A stretch of 64,000 nt of DNA from Byssothecium circinans (Eukaryota > Ascomycota > Dothideomycetes > Pleosporales > Massarinaceae), in NCBI GenBank assembly GCA_010015675.1, contig ML977050.1, positions 1 to 64,000 on the forward strand, written 5' to 3'. A model generated the notes under the pieces. That model was not told the DNA's origin and did not search any database. It saw only the letters and a list, made by a program, of their open reading frames with translations. Below, one piece after another: positions 32,629 to 42,182 of this stretch. A program made the translations under genes and the position numbers. Numbering within the stretch: position 1 is the first letter of the stretch; every line of letters starts with the position of its first letter.

Positions 32629-34126
32629 ATGGCCACCGACGGTCTTGCAATGCGGCATCCGGCTGCATCCGCGTCCACAACCACCATCCACCCCATATCC
32701 CAAGACGAAAAGAAACAACAAGAGCAGAGCAAGAAGAAGACCATGGCCGAGAAGCAACAGCCGCAGCATCAGCAGCACCCAGGCGGGGCCATCAAGCATG
32801 GCACTGGCGCGCAAGCCCTGCGCATGTTCCTCTTCTTCCTGTACTTCATCGGCGGCTGCATCTCGTGGGTTACCTCTTTTCTTTTCATACTAACATGGCT
32901 CCAGGACGCTAACACCCGGCTTCAGTATCTCCGTCACCCAGATCCTCGGCGCGCCGCTGTACTTCTACAGCAAGGACTTGTTCTATGCGTGGATGGCTAT
33001 AACAAAGCAGCAGTTTGGCGTGCTGATGACAACCATGACACACTGGTGGGCACCCGTCAAGATGAGAGTCAGCGGCGACGAGAGCATGAGGGGCCAGTTG
33101 AAGCAGAAGGAGGATGGCACGCTGCATTGCGACTTTCCGGAGCGTCTGGTACTGATAGCGAACCACCAGGTCAGCCTTCCTCGAGCACACCCCATCACCG
33201 AATCAAGGCTAACACAAGCAGATATACACCGACTGGATCTACCTCTGGTGGATCGCCTATACCTCTCGCATGCACGGTCACCTCTACATCATCCTCAAAG
33301 AGTCCATAAAATACATCCCCGTCCTCGGAACTGGCATGATGTTCTACGGCTTCATCTTCCTCTCGCGCAAATGGGCAACCGACAAAGAGCGATTCCAATA
33401 CCGCCTGCACAAGCTCAGCGCAAGCCATAAAGGACCCATGTCGGGTGACCACTACCTCGATCCCATGTGGCTGCTCATCTTCCCCGAGGGCACCAATCTT
33501 TCGGACAACGGAAGGGTATCGAGCAAGAAGTGGGCGGACAAGAACGGTATTCCGGATATGCAGCACACCATGCTTCCGCGAAGTACCGGGCTACTGTTCT
33601 GTCTGTCGGAGCTAGAGAGGACGGTCGAGTACATGTATGACTGCACTGTAGCCTACGAAGGTGTCCCGTAAGTCTACCTTGAGCTCAACTGCTGCATGAT
33701 CAACAGCTTACGTATCCAAGACGCGGTCAGTTCGGCCAAGACCTCTTCACCATCCGATCTTCCTACTTCCAAGGGCGTCCTCCAAAATCCGTAAATATGC
33801 ACTGGCGGCGCTTCCGCATCGCCGACATCCCCATCCACGACGAGAAAGTCTTTGGCGATTGGCTTCTCAAGCGATGGAGAGAGAAAGACGATCTGATCGA
33901 GTACTACCTCGAGAACGGGCGCTTCCCTGCGGACGAAGGCACAAGCCCCGCTATCGACGGCGTATTGGAACCGCTTAAGGGGGCTGGGTACATCGAGACA
34001 GAAGTCAAACCCTCAAATCCGTTGGAGTTTCTCCAGATTTTTGCTCCGGTCGCAGCATTCGTACTTTTGGTAAACGTGTTATTAAAGTTTACACGCATAC
34101 TACTACGCGTTCTACGGATTCGCTGA
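32629..34126 (+). CDS. Lysophospholipid acyltransferase (LCLAT/AGPAT3-like, PlsC family)
   Basis: Four exons: 32629-32864, 32926-33169, 33222-33667 and 33721-34126; 443 aa; introns 52-61 nt. A membrane segment (MFLFFLYFIGGCIS) follows a polar Gln-rich leader. The PlsC catalytic box is NHQ-IYTDW, a variant of NHxxxxD, assembled exactly across intron 2. The substrate box FPEGTNLS lies near residue 247. The C-terminus has another hydrophobic helix (FAPVAAFVLLVNVLLKF) and a basic tail. Relatives transfer acyl chains to lysophosphatidic acid, lysophosphatidylinositol or lysocardiolipin in the ER; which applies here is not clear. An ATG at 32617 is in frame 12 nt earlier; I chose 32629 for its ACCATGG context. 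Confidence 0.87.
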
Positions 34127-35444
34127 TTTGATGCAAGATGGATAGACGACAGAGTGTAGTTATAGGACTATATGGGCGGATGACTCTCGACTCCTTTTCT
34201 CTGACGCATACACCTGGACCATGGGCATGACACGGATCGGATACAGGGAGGGAACCGGATGCATTGCGGGCGTTTTCTCGTTGGCTAGATAATTGGCTCT
34301 ATACCCTGTGCTTTTGTTTAGTACACTTGCACGTATTGAATAGATATATTCTTCCCTTACCTAGTCTAGTGCCTTGGAGAACGATTTCCGCAGGACTGTT
34401 CGCCTTGAAGCTGGGGAATCTGTTGTCCTCCAAACAACGAAACATTCCGACTCCGCTCTGAGGTGGAGAATCTGTCAGCATAGAAGCTTCGACGACGTTC
34501 AAATGCTTATAGGGGCATTATAGTGTTCTCCTCTATCGAACTAGGACTCTGAATGAATTACCAAACATGATCGTCGCAGGGCTTTTGTCTCGATATCGGA
34601 CGAAAAAGGCATTAATCTCAACCGCAAGATGCCCATGGCTGGAGGAAGAAAAGCCATGATTGACATCATCAGCACGACATTAATAATTGGGGCACCCGCT
34701 AGACCAAAGATAAAATGCTGCTAGGCGAGAAGTGGGAAGGGTAGTAGGGGTCACTAGCTGACATATGCACTTGCAGCGCCAAGATGGAGCTATGGATCTC
34801 GTCTCCTATTGGTGGTATGGGCGGGGAGTTAATAATCTTGTTCCCGATTACTCAGGCGAAGCTTCTTTTCACGCTTGCACTTGCATGTACGTACATTATT
34901 TATGACTATTATCTTTTTGACCGGGATGCTGAGTTTAGCAGCGATGTATGGTTTGCATGTGGCGTCGAGATCTACCAATACGCAATCGCCGCTTAACTTC
35001 GCACGCGCTGTGGGAACCTTGGAAAGGACGAGAATGCGAGCCTTATTACTAAGGTTGCGTTATCGTGTGGTGTGCTTTGTGAGCTTGGTTGCTTACTGTT
35101 TGGACGGAGTGAGCACATGGTAGAGGTGGACTTTAGTGTCATATCCGAATGGTTTGTATGCTTGTGGGGGAGAAGGGACAGACTGTCTGTAGGAAGATAA
35201 GTATGGCTTGTGGACGCCTTTGGTTGACTTCTTTCATCATCCGCTCTCATCAGCATCTCTTCTATCTCAGTCACAGAGGGTTCTGCTCTTCTACCTTCAA
35301 CCACCATATATTGTCTAATCACTGTCCGAACTACTTCGACTTCAACCCCCAGTCGCCAACATCGAACTCTATATTCACATTGTAGGCCCACTTCGACACA
35401 ACGAACTTTAGGTTGGCCTACAAGTCCGCACTGCATATTACACC
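34127..35444. other. Intergenic region, no gene seen
   Basis: 1.3 kb with only short unrelated open frames (for example 34784-34996). It presumably holds the promoter of the MFS transporter at its right end. Confidence 0.45.
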
Positions 35445-37304
35445 ATGTCCGCCCTGATCAGGGACGCCCCCGTCGGCCAAATTATCCGATGGGCCACGAA
35501 CAAGCGCCTCTTTCAATATCCCGAAGAGCGCGATGACTTTGAACTTCCCCTATCCTACGTGGCTCTCCGACACAATGGTCAAAAGCATATTCCTACCCCA
35601 ACCCCTGTCACAGAACCCGAAGAAGGCCCAGCAACAGAAGAAGTCTGCTGCCCCGATTCCGAAACAATCCCCGAGGTCGATGAGAAAGGCGAGACGTCTG
35701 AGGAAGATGACAGGCTAGAACTAGAAAAGATCCAAACGGCTCGGACCGCACACACAGCACGCACCCAGATCTCCCGCGTTGGCACGCGAACAGCCCTGGC
35801 GAACTCCGTCTCACATGCAGATCTCGAGCAGCAGTTTTCATTGGCTGCCGTGGAGAGGGGGCCATCTCGTCCCATCGAGCCTGAGAAGCTGGATGATGGA
35901 ACGATCCTCGTTGACTGGTACACCACGGACGATCCTGAGAATCCCCAGAACTGGTCGTTTGAGAAGAAAGCGGTTGTCTTGTTTCAGATCCTGGTTTACA
36001 CGATGGGTGTGTACATGGGCTCCGCGATCTACTCGCCTTCCATACCTGGAGTCATGGAGCGATTCGGTGTATCTATTGGCGCTGCTTCTCTCGGCCTCTC
36101 CATGTATGTCCTTGCCTATGGCATCGGACCCCTCCTCTTCTCCCCTTTGAGCGAGATCCCCGTCATCGGACGGAATCCACCATACATGGTCAGCTTCGCC
36201 ATCTTCGTCCTCCTCACTATCCCCGCTTCTCTGGTCGACAACTTCGCCGGTCTCATTGTCCTCCGCTTTCTGCAAGGTTTCTTCGGCAGTCCGTGTCTAG
36301 CGACCGGCGGCGCAACACTACAAGACATGTACTCGATCATCAAACTCCCCTACGTCCTATCCCTCTGGGCCTTCGCAGCGACCTGCGGCCCAGCCCTCGG
36401 CCCCATCATCTCAGGCTTCTCCGTCCAGGCCGAGAACTGGCGCTGGTCCATGTGGGAAATGCTCTGGATGAACGGCCCCATCTTCCTCTCCCTCTTCCTC
36501 TTCCTCCCGGAGACATCCTCATCCAACATCCTCCTCCGCCGCGCCAAGCGTCTCCGCGCCCTCACCGGCGACTCCCGCCTCAAAGCGCAGTCCGAAATCG
36601 ACCAAGCTCACCTCACACCCCGCGACATCGCCGTCGAAGCCCTAATCCGCCCCTTCCAACTCATGCTCCTCGACCCCAGCATCGCCTTCACCGCCATCTA
36701 CACCGCGCTCATCTACGCCATCTTCTACTCCTTCTTCGAAGCCTTCCCGCTCGTGTACGAAGCCATGTACCATTTCAACCTCGGCGAGATGGGCCTCACC
36801 TTCCTCTCCGTCACCGTGGGTGTCATCATCAGCATCGCCGCGTACTGGTCCTACATCTACACCGTCGTCGAACCCTCGATCCGCACCCACGGCATCGGAG
36901 CCCCGGAACGCCGTCTCCGCCCCGCTCTGGTCGTAACCTGGTTCGTCCCCGTCGGCCTGTTCATCTTCGGCTGGACGGCCAACCCGTCCATCCACTGGGT
37001 CGTGTCTTGCGTCGGTATCGTCATCACTACTATCGGCATCTTCCTCATCATCCAGTGTATTTTTCTCTACCTCCCGCTGAGCTATCCGCAGTATGCGGCT
37101 AGTCTCTTTGCCGGGAATGACTTTCTGAGGAGCGCGCTCGCGGCTGCGAGTATTCATTTTAGTTATCCGATGTTTCGCGGGCTGGGCGTTGATCGGGGGG
37201 TTAGTTTGTTGGCGGGGCTCACGGTTGGGTGTAGTGCGGGGGTTTATGTGTTGTACTTTTTTGGGGCGAGGTTGAGGGCTAGGTCTAGGTTTGCTGCTAA
37301 GTAA
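35445..37304 (+). CDS. MFS multidrug transporter, DHA1 type
   Basis: Intronless, 619 aa. A cytosolic N-terminus of about 175 residues begins with the family's conserved opening (GQIIRWATNKRLFQYPEERD), has an acidic Ser/Thr-rich middle, then DPENPQNWSFEKKAVVLF just before the first membrane helix. Two sets of about six hydrophobic helices follow. Between TM2 and TM3 is FSPLSEIPVIGRNPPY (motif A-like), and LRFLQGFFGSPCLATGGATL is the conserved TM4 region of fungal drug-H+ antiporters. Relatives export azoles, benomyl, cycloheximide or polyamines at the plasma membrane; the substrate here is unknown. G+C is high in the second half, producing long antisense open frames that are shadows. Confidence 0.88.
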   Translation: MSALIRDAPVGQIIRWATNKRLFQYPEERDDFELPLSYVALRHNGQKHIPTPTPVTEPEEGPATEEVCCPDSETIPEVDEKGETSEEDDRLELEKIQTARTAHTARTQISRVGTRTALANSVSHADLEQQFSLAAVERGPSRPIEPEKLDDGTILVDWYTTDDPENPQNWSFEKKAVVLFQILVYTMGVYMGSAIYSPSIPGVMERFGVSIGAASLGLSMYVLAYGIGPLLFSPLSEIPVIGRNPPYMVSFAIFVLLTIPASLVDNFAGLIVLRFLQGFFGSPCLATGGATLQDMYSIIKLPYVLSLWAFAATCGPALGPIISGFSVQAENWRWSMWEMLWMNGPIFLSLFLFLPETSSSNILLRRAKRLRALTGDSRLKAQSEIDQAHLTPRDIAVEALIRPFQLMLLDPSIAFTAIYTALIYAIFYSFFEAFPLVYEAMYHFNLGEMGLTFLSVTVGVIISIAAYWSYIYTVVEPSIRTHGIGAPERRLRPALVVTWFVPVGLFIFGWTANPSIHWVVSCVGIVITTIGIFLIIQCIFLYLPLSYPQYAASLFAGNDFLRSALAAASIHFSYPMFRGLGVDRGVSLLAGLTVGCSAGVYVLYFFGARLRARSRFAAK

Positions 37305-38027
37305 GGTAGGTAGATGGATGGGGGAAGGACGGGGTGGTTGTGTGGTCTTTGTGGTGGTTTGAGGACCTTGTTTTTTTTTTAGGTGGTTTTAGTTGTGGGG
37401 ATTTGCTTGTGGGCTGTTTTGGGTATGATACCTTAGATATGGGAATTAGCGAGGTGTTGGGGCGTTTTGGTGATAAGGATACTTAGACTGAGTCTAATAT
37501 AATATTGTTTAGTTAATATACATCGCACCCTTTCCCATATACAGACATTATACAGACATTAAAGTCAAGACCCTACGTGGTGTCCGGTCAGTGACTATGC
37601 AAATAGAAAGATGGTGCATGTACAGAGTACTGTTTCTGTTTTGTCTGGTACTAGGATAAAGGAAAGGACTGGTATCACTTTTTGCGGTCCATACTTGGGT
37701 CGCCAATATTCCAACGAATGTTTTTGTAGTCAAATTTTATTTCTCTATAAGGGTGAGAAGGCTCCTAAGATGAGATAGTATATAGAATTGAGTGAATATT
37801 TCGCACGCCGTGGTATATGGAAAGGGGGAAAGGTGGTCGTGCTTGATGACGTCGCTGGCGCACGTTCTCGCCGTTGCCTCGCCAACCAGCCCTACCAAGC
37901 AAATAGGCAAACACTTCATTCTTACACCCACGACGCCCCACACATAAATCTCACTCCAACGCGAACCACTACTTCAAGAGACACAGCTTTTATCAAACAC
38001 AACCACGTCGACGAAAACAATATAACA
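37305..38027. other. Intergenic region MFS to SPO12
   Basis: No gene. An 11-bp direct repeat (ACAGACATTAT / ACAGACATTAA) lies near 37541-37562. The right end is presumably the SPO12-like promoter and leader. Confidence 0.45.
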
Positions 38028-38548
38028 ATGTCTGCCAACGTCCTCAGCACCCGCGACACCAACGCGCAAGTCAAGCCCGCGGCCTCGCCCGAGAAGGGGG
38101 ACAAGCCGAAGAGCATGGAGTACCACCGTCAGGTGCTGCAGTCGCGCATCGATGAGAAGAAGTGAGTATCTTTCCGAGGTCTAACTTTTGGCACATGATT
38201 ATGCTAACAAAGCAGTAGGATCACGCAGTTCGTTTCGCCGTCCGACGACATCATGTCCCCGGCTACGCGCAAGCTGAGCGCTCACCGTGGCCGCAATATC
38301 CTCAAGAAGTAAGCCAACCAGTACAGACATATGTTAAAGGCCTAGATACGCTTCCGCCATTTGCGCGGCTGAGAGTGTCCCCATACTTTGCTCTAGTACT
38401 AACGAAGGGTAGTTCTAAGCCCAAGACACTGTTCATGCGGACGAGTGCGAAGAGCTACGAGGCCGCAAAGGACGCGACCGCCACGCCATTTGGCGATATC
38501 CCCAAGGATAAGGACGAGACCAAAGTCGAGAAGACTGAGCAGTCCTAG
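38028..38548 (+). CDS. SPO12: Spo12-family protein
   Basis: Three exons: 38028-38161, 38219-38308 and 38413-38548; 119 aa. The second exon holds the family core FVSPSDDIMSPATRKLSAHR, where SPSDxIxSP and the following KLxxH are diagnostic of Spo12/Wis3. The rest is polar and Lys-rich. Yeast Spo12 promotes mitotic and meiotic exit by helping release the Cdc14 phosphatase from the nucleolus; the Ser-Pro sites in the core are phosphorylated there. The intron 1 acceptor is ambiguous (CAG at 38215 or TAG at 38218); only the TAG keeps the family frame. The unspliced first exon ends in a stop at the donor. Confidence 0.82.
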
Positions 38549-38948
38549 CTCTATCCTTCCTCCACGCTGGGATACGTCGTACCTCGTTTCTTTCTTCATT
38601 CGGTTTCGATAATACCCATATCGCGAGTCTGCGACATTCTTACGATTTGGATGATTGAATGGATTTCTGGGTAGGGTATTATAATGGCTGGGTTAGAAAA
38701 GGATGCATGACATTTGGCTGCGAATAGCTGCTACAGGATGACCTTGGAGTTCGGGTTCCGGTTATGACACGACATTGATGACACCACTGTAAGAATAGGA
38801 AATGGAATATTCAGATGAGGAAGTCAATTCTTTTGTTTTTGTTCAGTGCTGTATCCGATGGGATGGTACGCTATCGGATGAAAGATAAGTTTTCGCCAAG
38901 CGTCACCTCGTTGATTTCGCGAGATGCTTCATCCTCCCATCCTCCTCC
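38549..38948. other. Intergenic region SPO12 to ureF
   Basis: 400 bp, no gene or recognisable element. Confidence 0.45.
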
Positions 38949-39492
38949 ATGACGTCCATCGACGACCAGCAATCACTGAAAGACGAGATCGCCGACCTCG
39001 AGCAACGTCTCCGCGATGCAAAAGCCCGACTGAATGCCTCCACACAGGCTTCCACGCCGTCTCCGCCTGCGAAAGATGGAGGTACACACTCCCACCTCTA
39101 CCATCCCGTCGCTACTCTAACAGTACACAGCTCTTCACGCGCTTCTCCTCCTCTCCGATTCCGCTATACCACTCGGTTCCTTCGCCTTCAGCAGCGGCCT
39201 CGAATCCTATCTAGCGCACCACAAACCGTCCCCGCCATCCGCATCCCAGCTGCACTCCTTCAACACCTTTCTCCGCCTCTCGCTCTCAACCCTCGCCAGC
39301 ACCGCGCTACCCTACGTCCTAGCCGGCCACCGACACCCCGAAGACGTCGAAACCCTAGACAACGACTTCGACGCAAGCACCCCCTGCACCGTCGCGCGTC
39401 GCGCAAGCACCGCCCAAGGCCGCGCCCTCCTCACCGTCTGGGACCGCAGCTTCAAACCACACTACACACACGACACCACCACCACCACCACC

Positions 39493-39523
<31 letters not shown>

Positions 39524-39885
39524 CAGCCATCGCCTTCCTAAACGCCTTCTCCACAGCGATGAAGACTTCCGATACCATCAACGCGCATCTCGCGCCGCTG
39601 TGGGGCCTCGTCACCCGCGTCCTCGCCGTCCCGCTGCACGACGCGGCGTATCTTTTTCTCTTCTCGCACGCGCGCACGGTGATTAGCGCGGCGGTGCGCG
39701 CGAGCGTTATGGGGCCGTATCAGGCGCAGGGGGTGCTTGCGAGTGCGGAGCTGAGGGAGAGGATCCATGGGCTTGTTGGGGAGGGGTGGGAGACGGCGGT
39801 GGAGGATGCGGGGCAGAGTGTGCCGGTTATGGATCTCTGGGTGGGGAGGCATGAGAAGTTGTATAGTCGGATTTTCAACTCGTAG
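38949..39885 (+). CDS. ureF: Urease accessory protein UreF
   Basis: Two exons: 38949-39081 and 39131-39885 (49-nt intron); 295 aa. The first exon encodes a coiled-coil-like leader (LKDEIADLEQRLRDAKARL). The second begins ALHALLLLSDSAIPLGSFAF followed by SSGLESYLAHHK, the UreF signature. Helical sequence follows to the end, with SHARTVISAAVRASVMGPYQ near the conserved C-terminal region. UreF works with UreD and UreG in GTP-dependent delivery of nickel to urease. The middle holds a run of about eleven Thr followed by five Asn, from a trinucleotide repeat, in a loop where fungal UreF proteins vary. Reading without splicing gives the wrong frame for the signature. Confidence 0.9.
39475..39525 (+). 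repeat. Coding microsatellite (ACC)n(AAC)n in ureF
   Basis: About eleven ACC units then about five AAC units, translated as poly-Thr and poly-Asn within UreF. Unit number probably varies between strains (inference). Confidence 0.85.
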
Positions 39886-42182
39886 ATATTGGACGTGGGG
39901 GATGGGATGGGGGGGAAGTTGTCTTTTTTAGATGGATGATACCGGCATGGGGCATTGGTTTTTATTTTTTGATACGGAAAGGCGCTGTGAGTGCTGGAAC
40001 AGCGGATGTATGCATGTATGTGCATATATACAATGGGATGGAATGTCTCAGGGTAGCAAGGAGTAACAATACCTTACGGTATTGTTGCTGTTGTTGTTGT
40101 TGGACTATTCGAAGCGGACCGCTCATTTGCCCACCTCGCCCCTCTTGGCGCGTCTTGTTCGACATCGCGACAGACGACGACGACCACCACCACCACGGTC
40201 ACTCTAGTGCTACCTCTCAAGGCAACAAAGATAAGCAGTGAGCGAGCTTCCTTTCCCAACTTACAGTCTACCTTTCTCTATTCATGTTCTCTAATTCCTC
40301 TACTTCCAAACTTTCGTTGTCATGTTTCCTTCTCCTACTATTCATGTCAGCCCACTAACATGCTCCCTCAACGCCTCGCACGGCTAATTGAATTGGACTG
40401 GAAGGGATGTTATAAGGGCCTCGTTTGAGGGGGGGATGGGGTTGCGGAATGGGTTGGGAGGACGTTGGGGTGTATCTTGGGTGGGGGGTTGGGACTGGAA
40501 TGGGGGTTGTGGGTAAGGGGAAGGGGGAAAGGGGAGGGGAATGGGGGTGGAGGGGAAGGTGGGGAAAGGGAAGAGGAGACCGTAGCAGATACAGTGGATT
40601 GGTTGTTGCCGGATTCTTGGAAGGCGGATTTCATTTGAGGCCCGCTGGACATTTGGCTGTGGCTAGGGCTTTGTTGAGGGATTTAGAGAAATCGGGGGTG
40701 GTGAGGAGGGGGACGGGGATGGGGATACAGAAGGCGGGAGGTGGATGAGTTGTAAGGGGTTGGAAGTTGCTCTGGTGTGGACGGATTTCCGGGTTTGTTG
40801 GAGTAGCTGACGTGTGTATGTCTGGTAGCTTTGAAGGTTTTTCTTGTTGGGAAGTTGGGTCTCGAAGGGCTTGGTACCATGGTTTGTGTAATAGTGAAGT
40901 CATTGACGCTTTCTGTTGTCGTCTATGTACTCGTTACGTCTTTCGTACGCTCTTATTATATTGTCTAGCTAAACACCCTCGATAAACTTGGCAGATGAAC
41001 ATTCGCAAAGACGGCAATGCAAAGCGCAGCCGGCTACTTCGACCGACCTCGACACGATCTTCTTTTAGTCGCGGGTAAGGGAAAGGGATGGGGATAGGAA
41101 GGAAGGTGGGAGGGAGATCTTGCTGGGTATGAGGGGGATAGAGTCGGTGGAGGCTGGCACGAGCAATAGGGTTTGAAATGTGGAGTTCACCGCTGACGAG
41201 ACGAAGAAGAGACGAGGGGTTTTACCAGAGAATAGGTTGGGGAGGCGTTGATGGCTGTTAGGATGAGGCTGAGAGATGTTGCTGAGGGTCAAGAGGGGAA
41301 ATGACGTTGACCTAGAGTTGGAGTGTGGGGGATGAGGATGAGGATGAGGAAGAAATCTGAGGGCGTGGTGAGGTAGGGAGGTTCGGTGTCTTGCAGGTGA
41401 TGATGGAGTCGTGTTAACAGTCGGACCACCATGTCCTGGAAGTATAGGCTTTCTGTGCTTGTGCTTGCGTCTCTCGCGAAGTCGAGGCGTGGAGGAGTCA
41501 GTCTAGCCTCGTACGTCGCACCAAATAACACGCGCACTGCCAAAAGGAAGAATCTTATATTGGATAGCGTGCATGCATTGTCTCGACCTTTGAAGACATA
41601 ACGCAGCTGCCACGCTGGTGTTGCTTGACGATATTCCACGCTGTGGAAGCGGAAGGTCGAAGAAACGCAAGGTGCACGAGTCTAGAACATGTATTAGCAA
41701 TGGCAGCACGCACAACCCTCTGCCAGAGTCACCCATCCGTTTGCGCACCGTTATGATCATCTTGCCGTTCTTTGGATGGTTGCGCACTCGTCCTATCAGT
41801 GGTCGAGCGACCCTCCAATGCAGGTACACACCCAGAATCTGCCGAATGACGCCAGCGCGTGAACATCTTTCACGATGCCATGTAGCACGCTCCATCCTTT
41901 CTCTCTTCCCCTTCCCCAGACGTTCACTCCTCATTGTAGGCAGGATTCCCGATGGCGGTCAGGAACCGGCGATCGTCTGACACCCACAAAACATGATCCG
42001 AGGTCACGAGCCGCCCGCTTCAAGGGCTGGGCAACCCGAGTTCCTGCTATTTACAAAGATCAACACGCCCGTCTTTTTGACTCCACCATGCGCCATACTC
42101 TTCTTATTTGGAACAGAGAAGGAATAGGCTTAACTTGAGGTATTCACATCGTTTTTATTGAATTTTTAACCAAACCGCCGCC
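39886..42182. other. 2.3-kb region without a supported gene
   Basis: It contains small GTT and CAC microsatellites (40083-40105, 40175-40196) and a strongly strand-biased G-rich tract at about 40428-40580. Minus-strand Pro-rich frames at 40410-40652 and 40631-40903 arise from this composition and show no family resemblance. Nothing else recognised up to the GH31 start. Confidence 0.45.
40428..40580 (+). other. G-rich, C-poor tract with many runs of G
   Basis: About 150 bases with more than a dozen runs of three or more G and almost no C on the plus strand. Such sequence can form G-quadruplexes; here it lies outside any gene I can support. Confidence 0.6.

Noticed and set aside
36293..37102. 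269-codon frame rich in Arg, Pro and His inside the MFS gene
   Set aside because: Out-of-frame shadow of the GC-rich transporter sequence; no family resemblance.
40410..40903. Pro-rich minus-strand frames
   Set aside because: They result from a G-rich tract on the plus strand; the two frames cannot be joined by a convincing intron.
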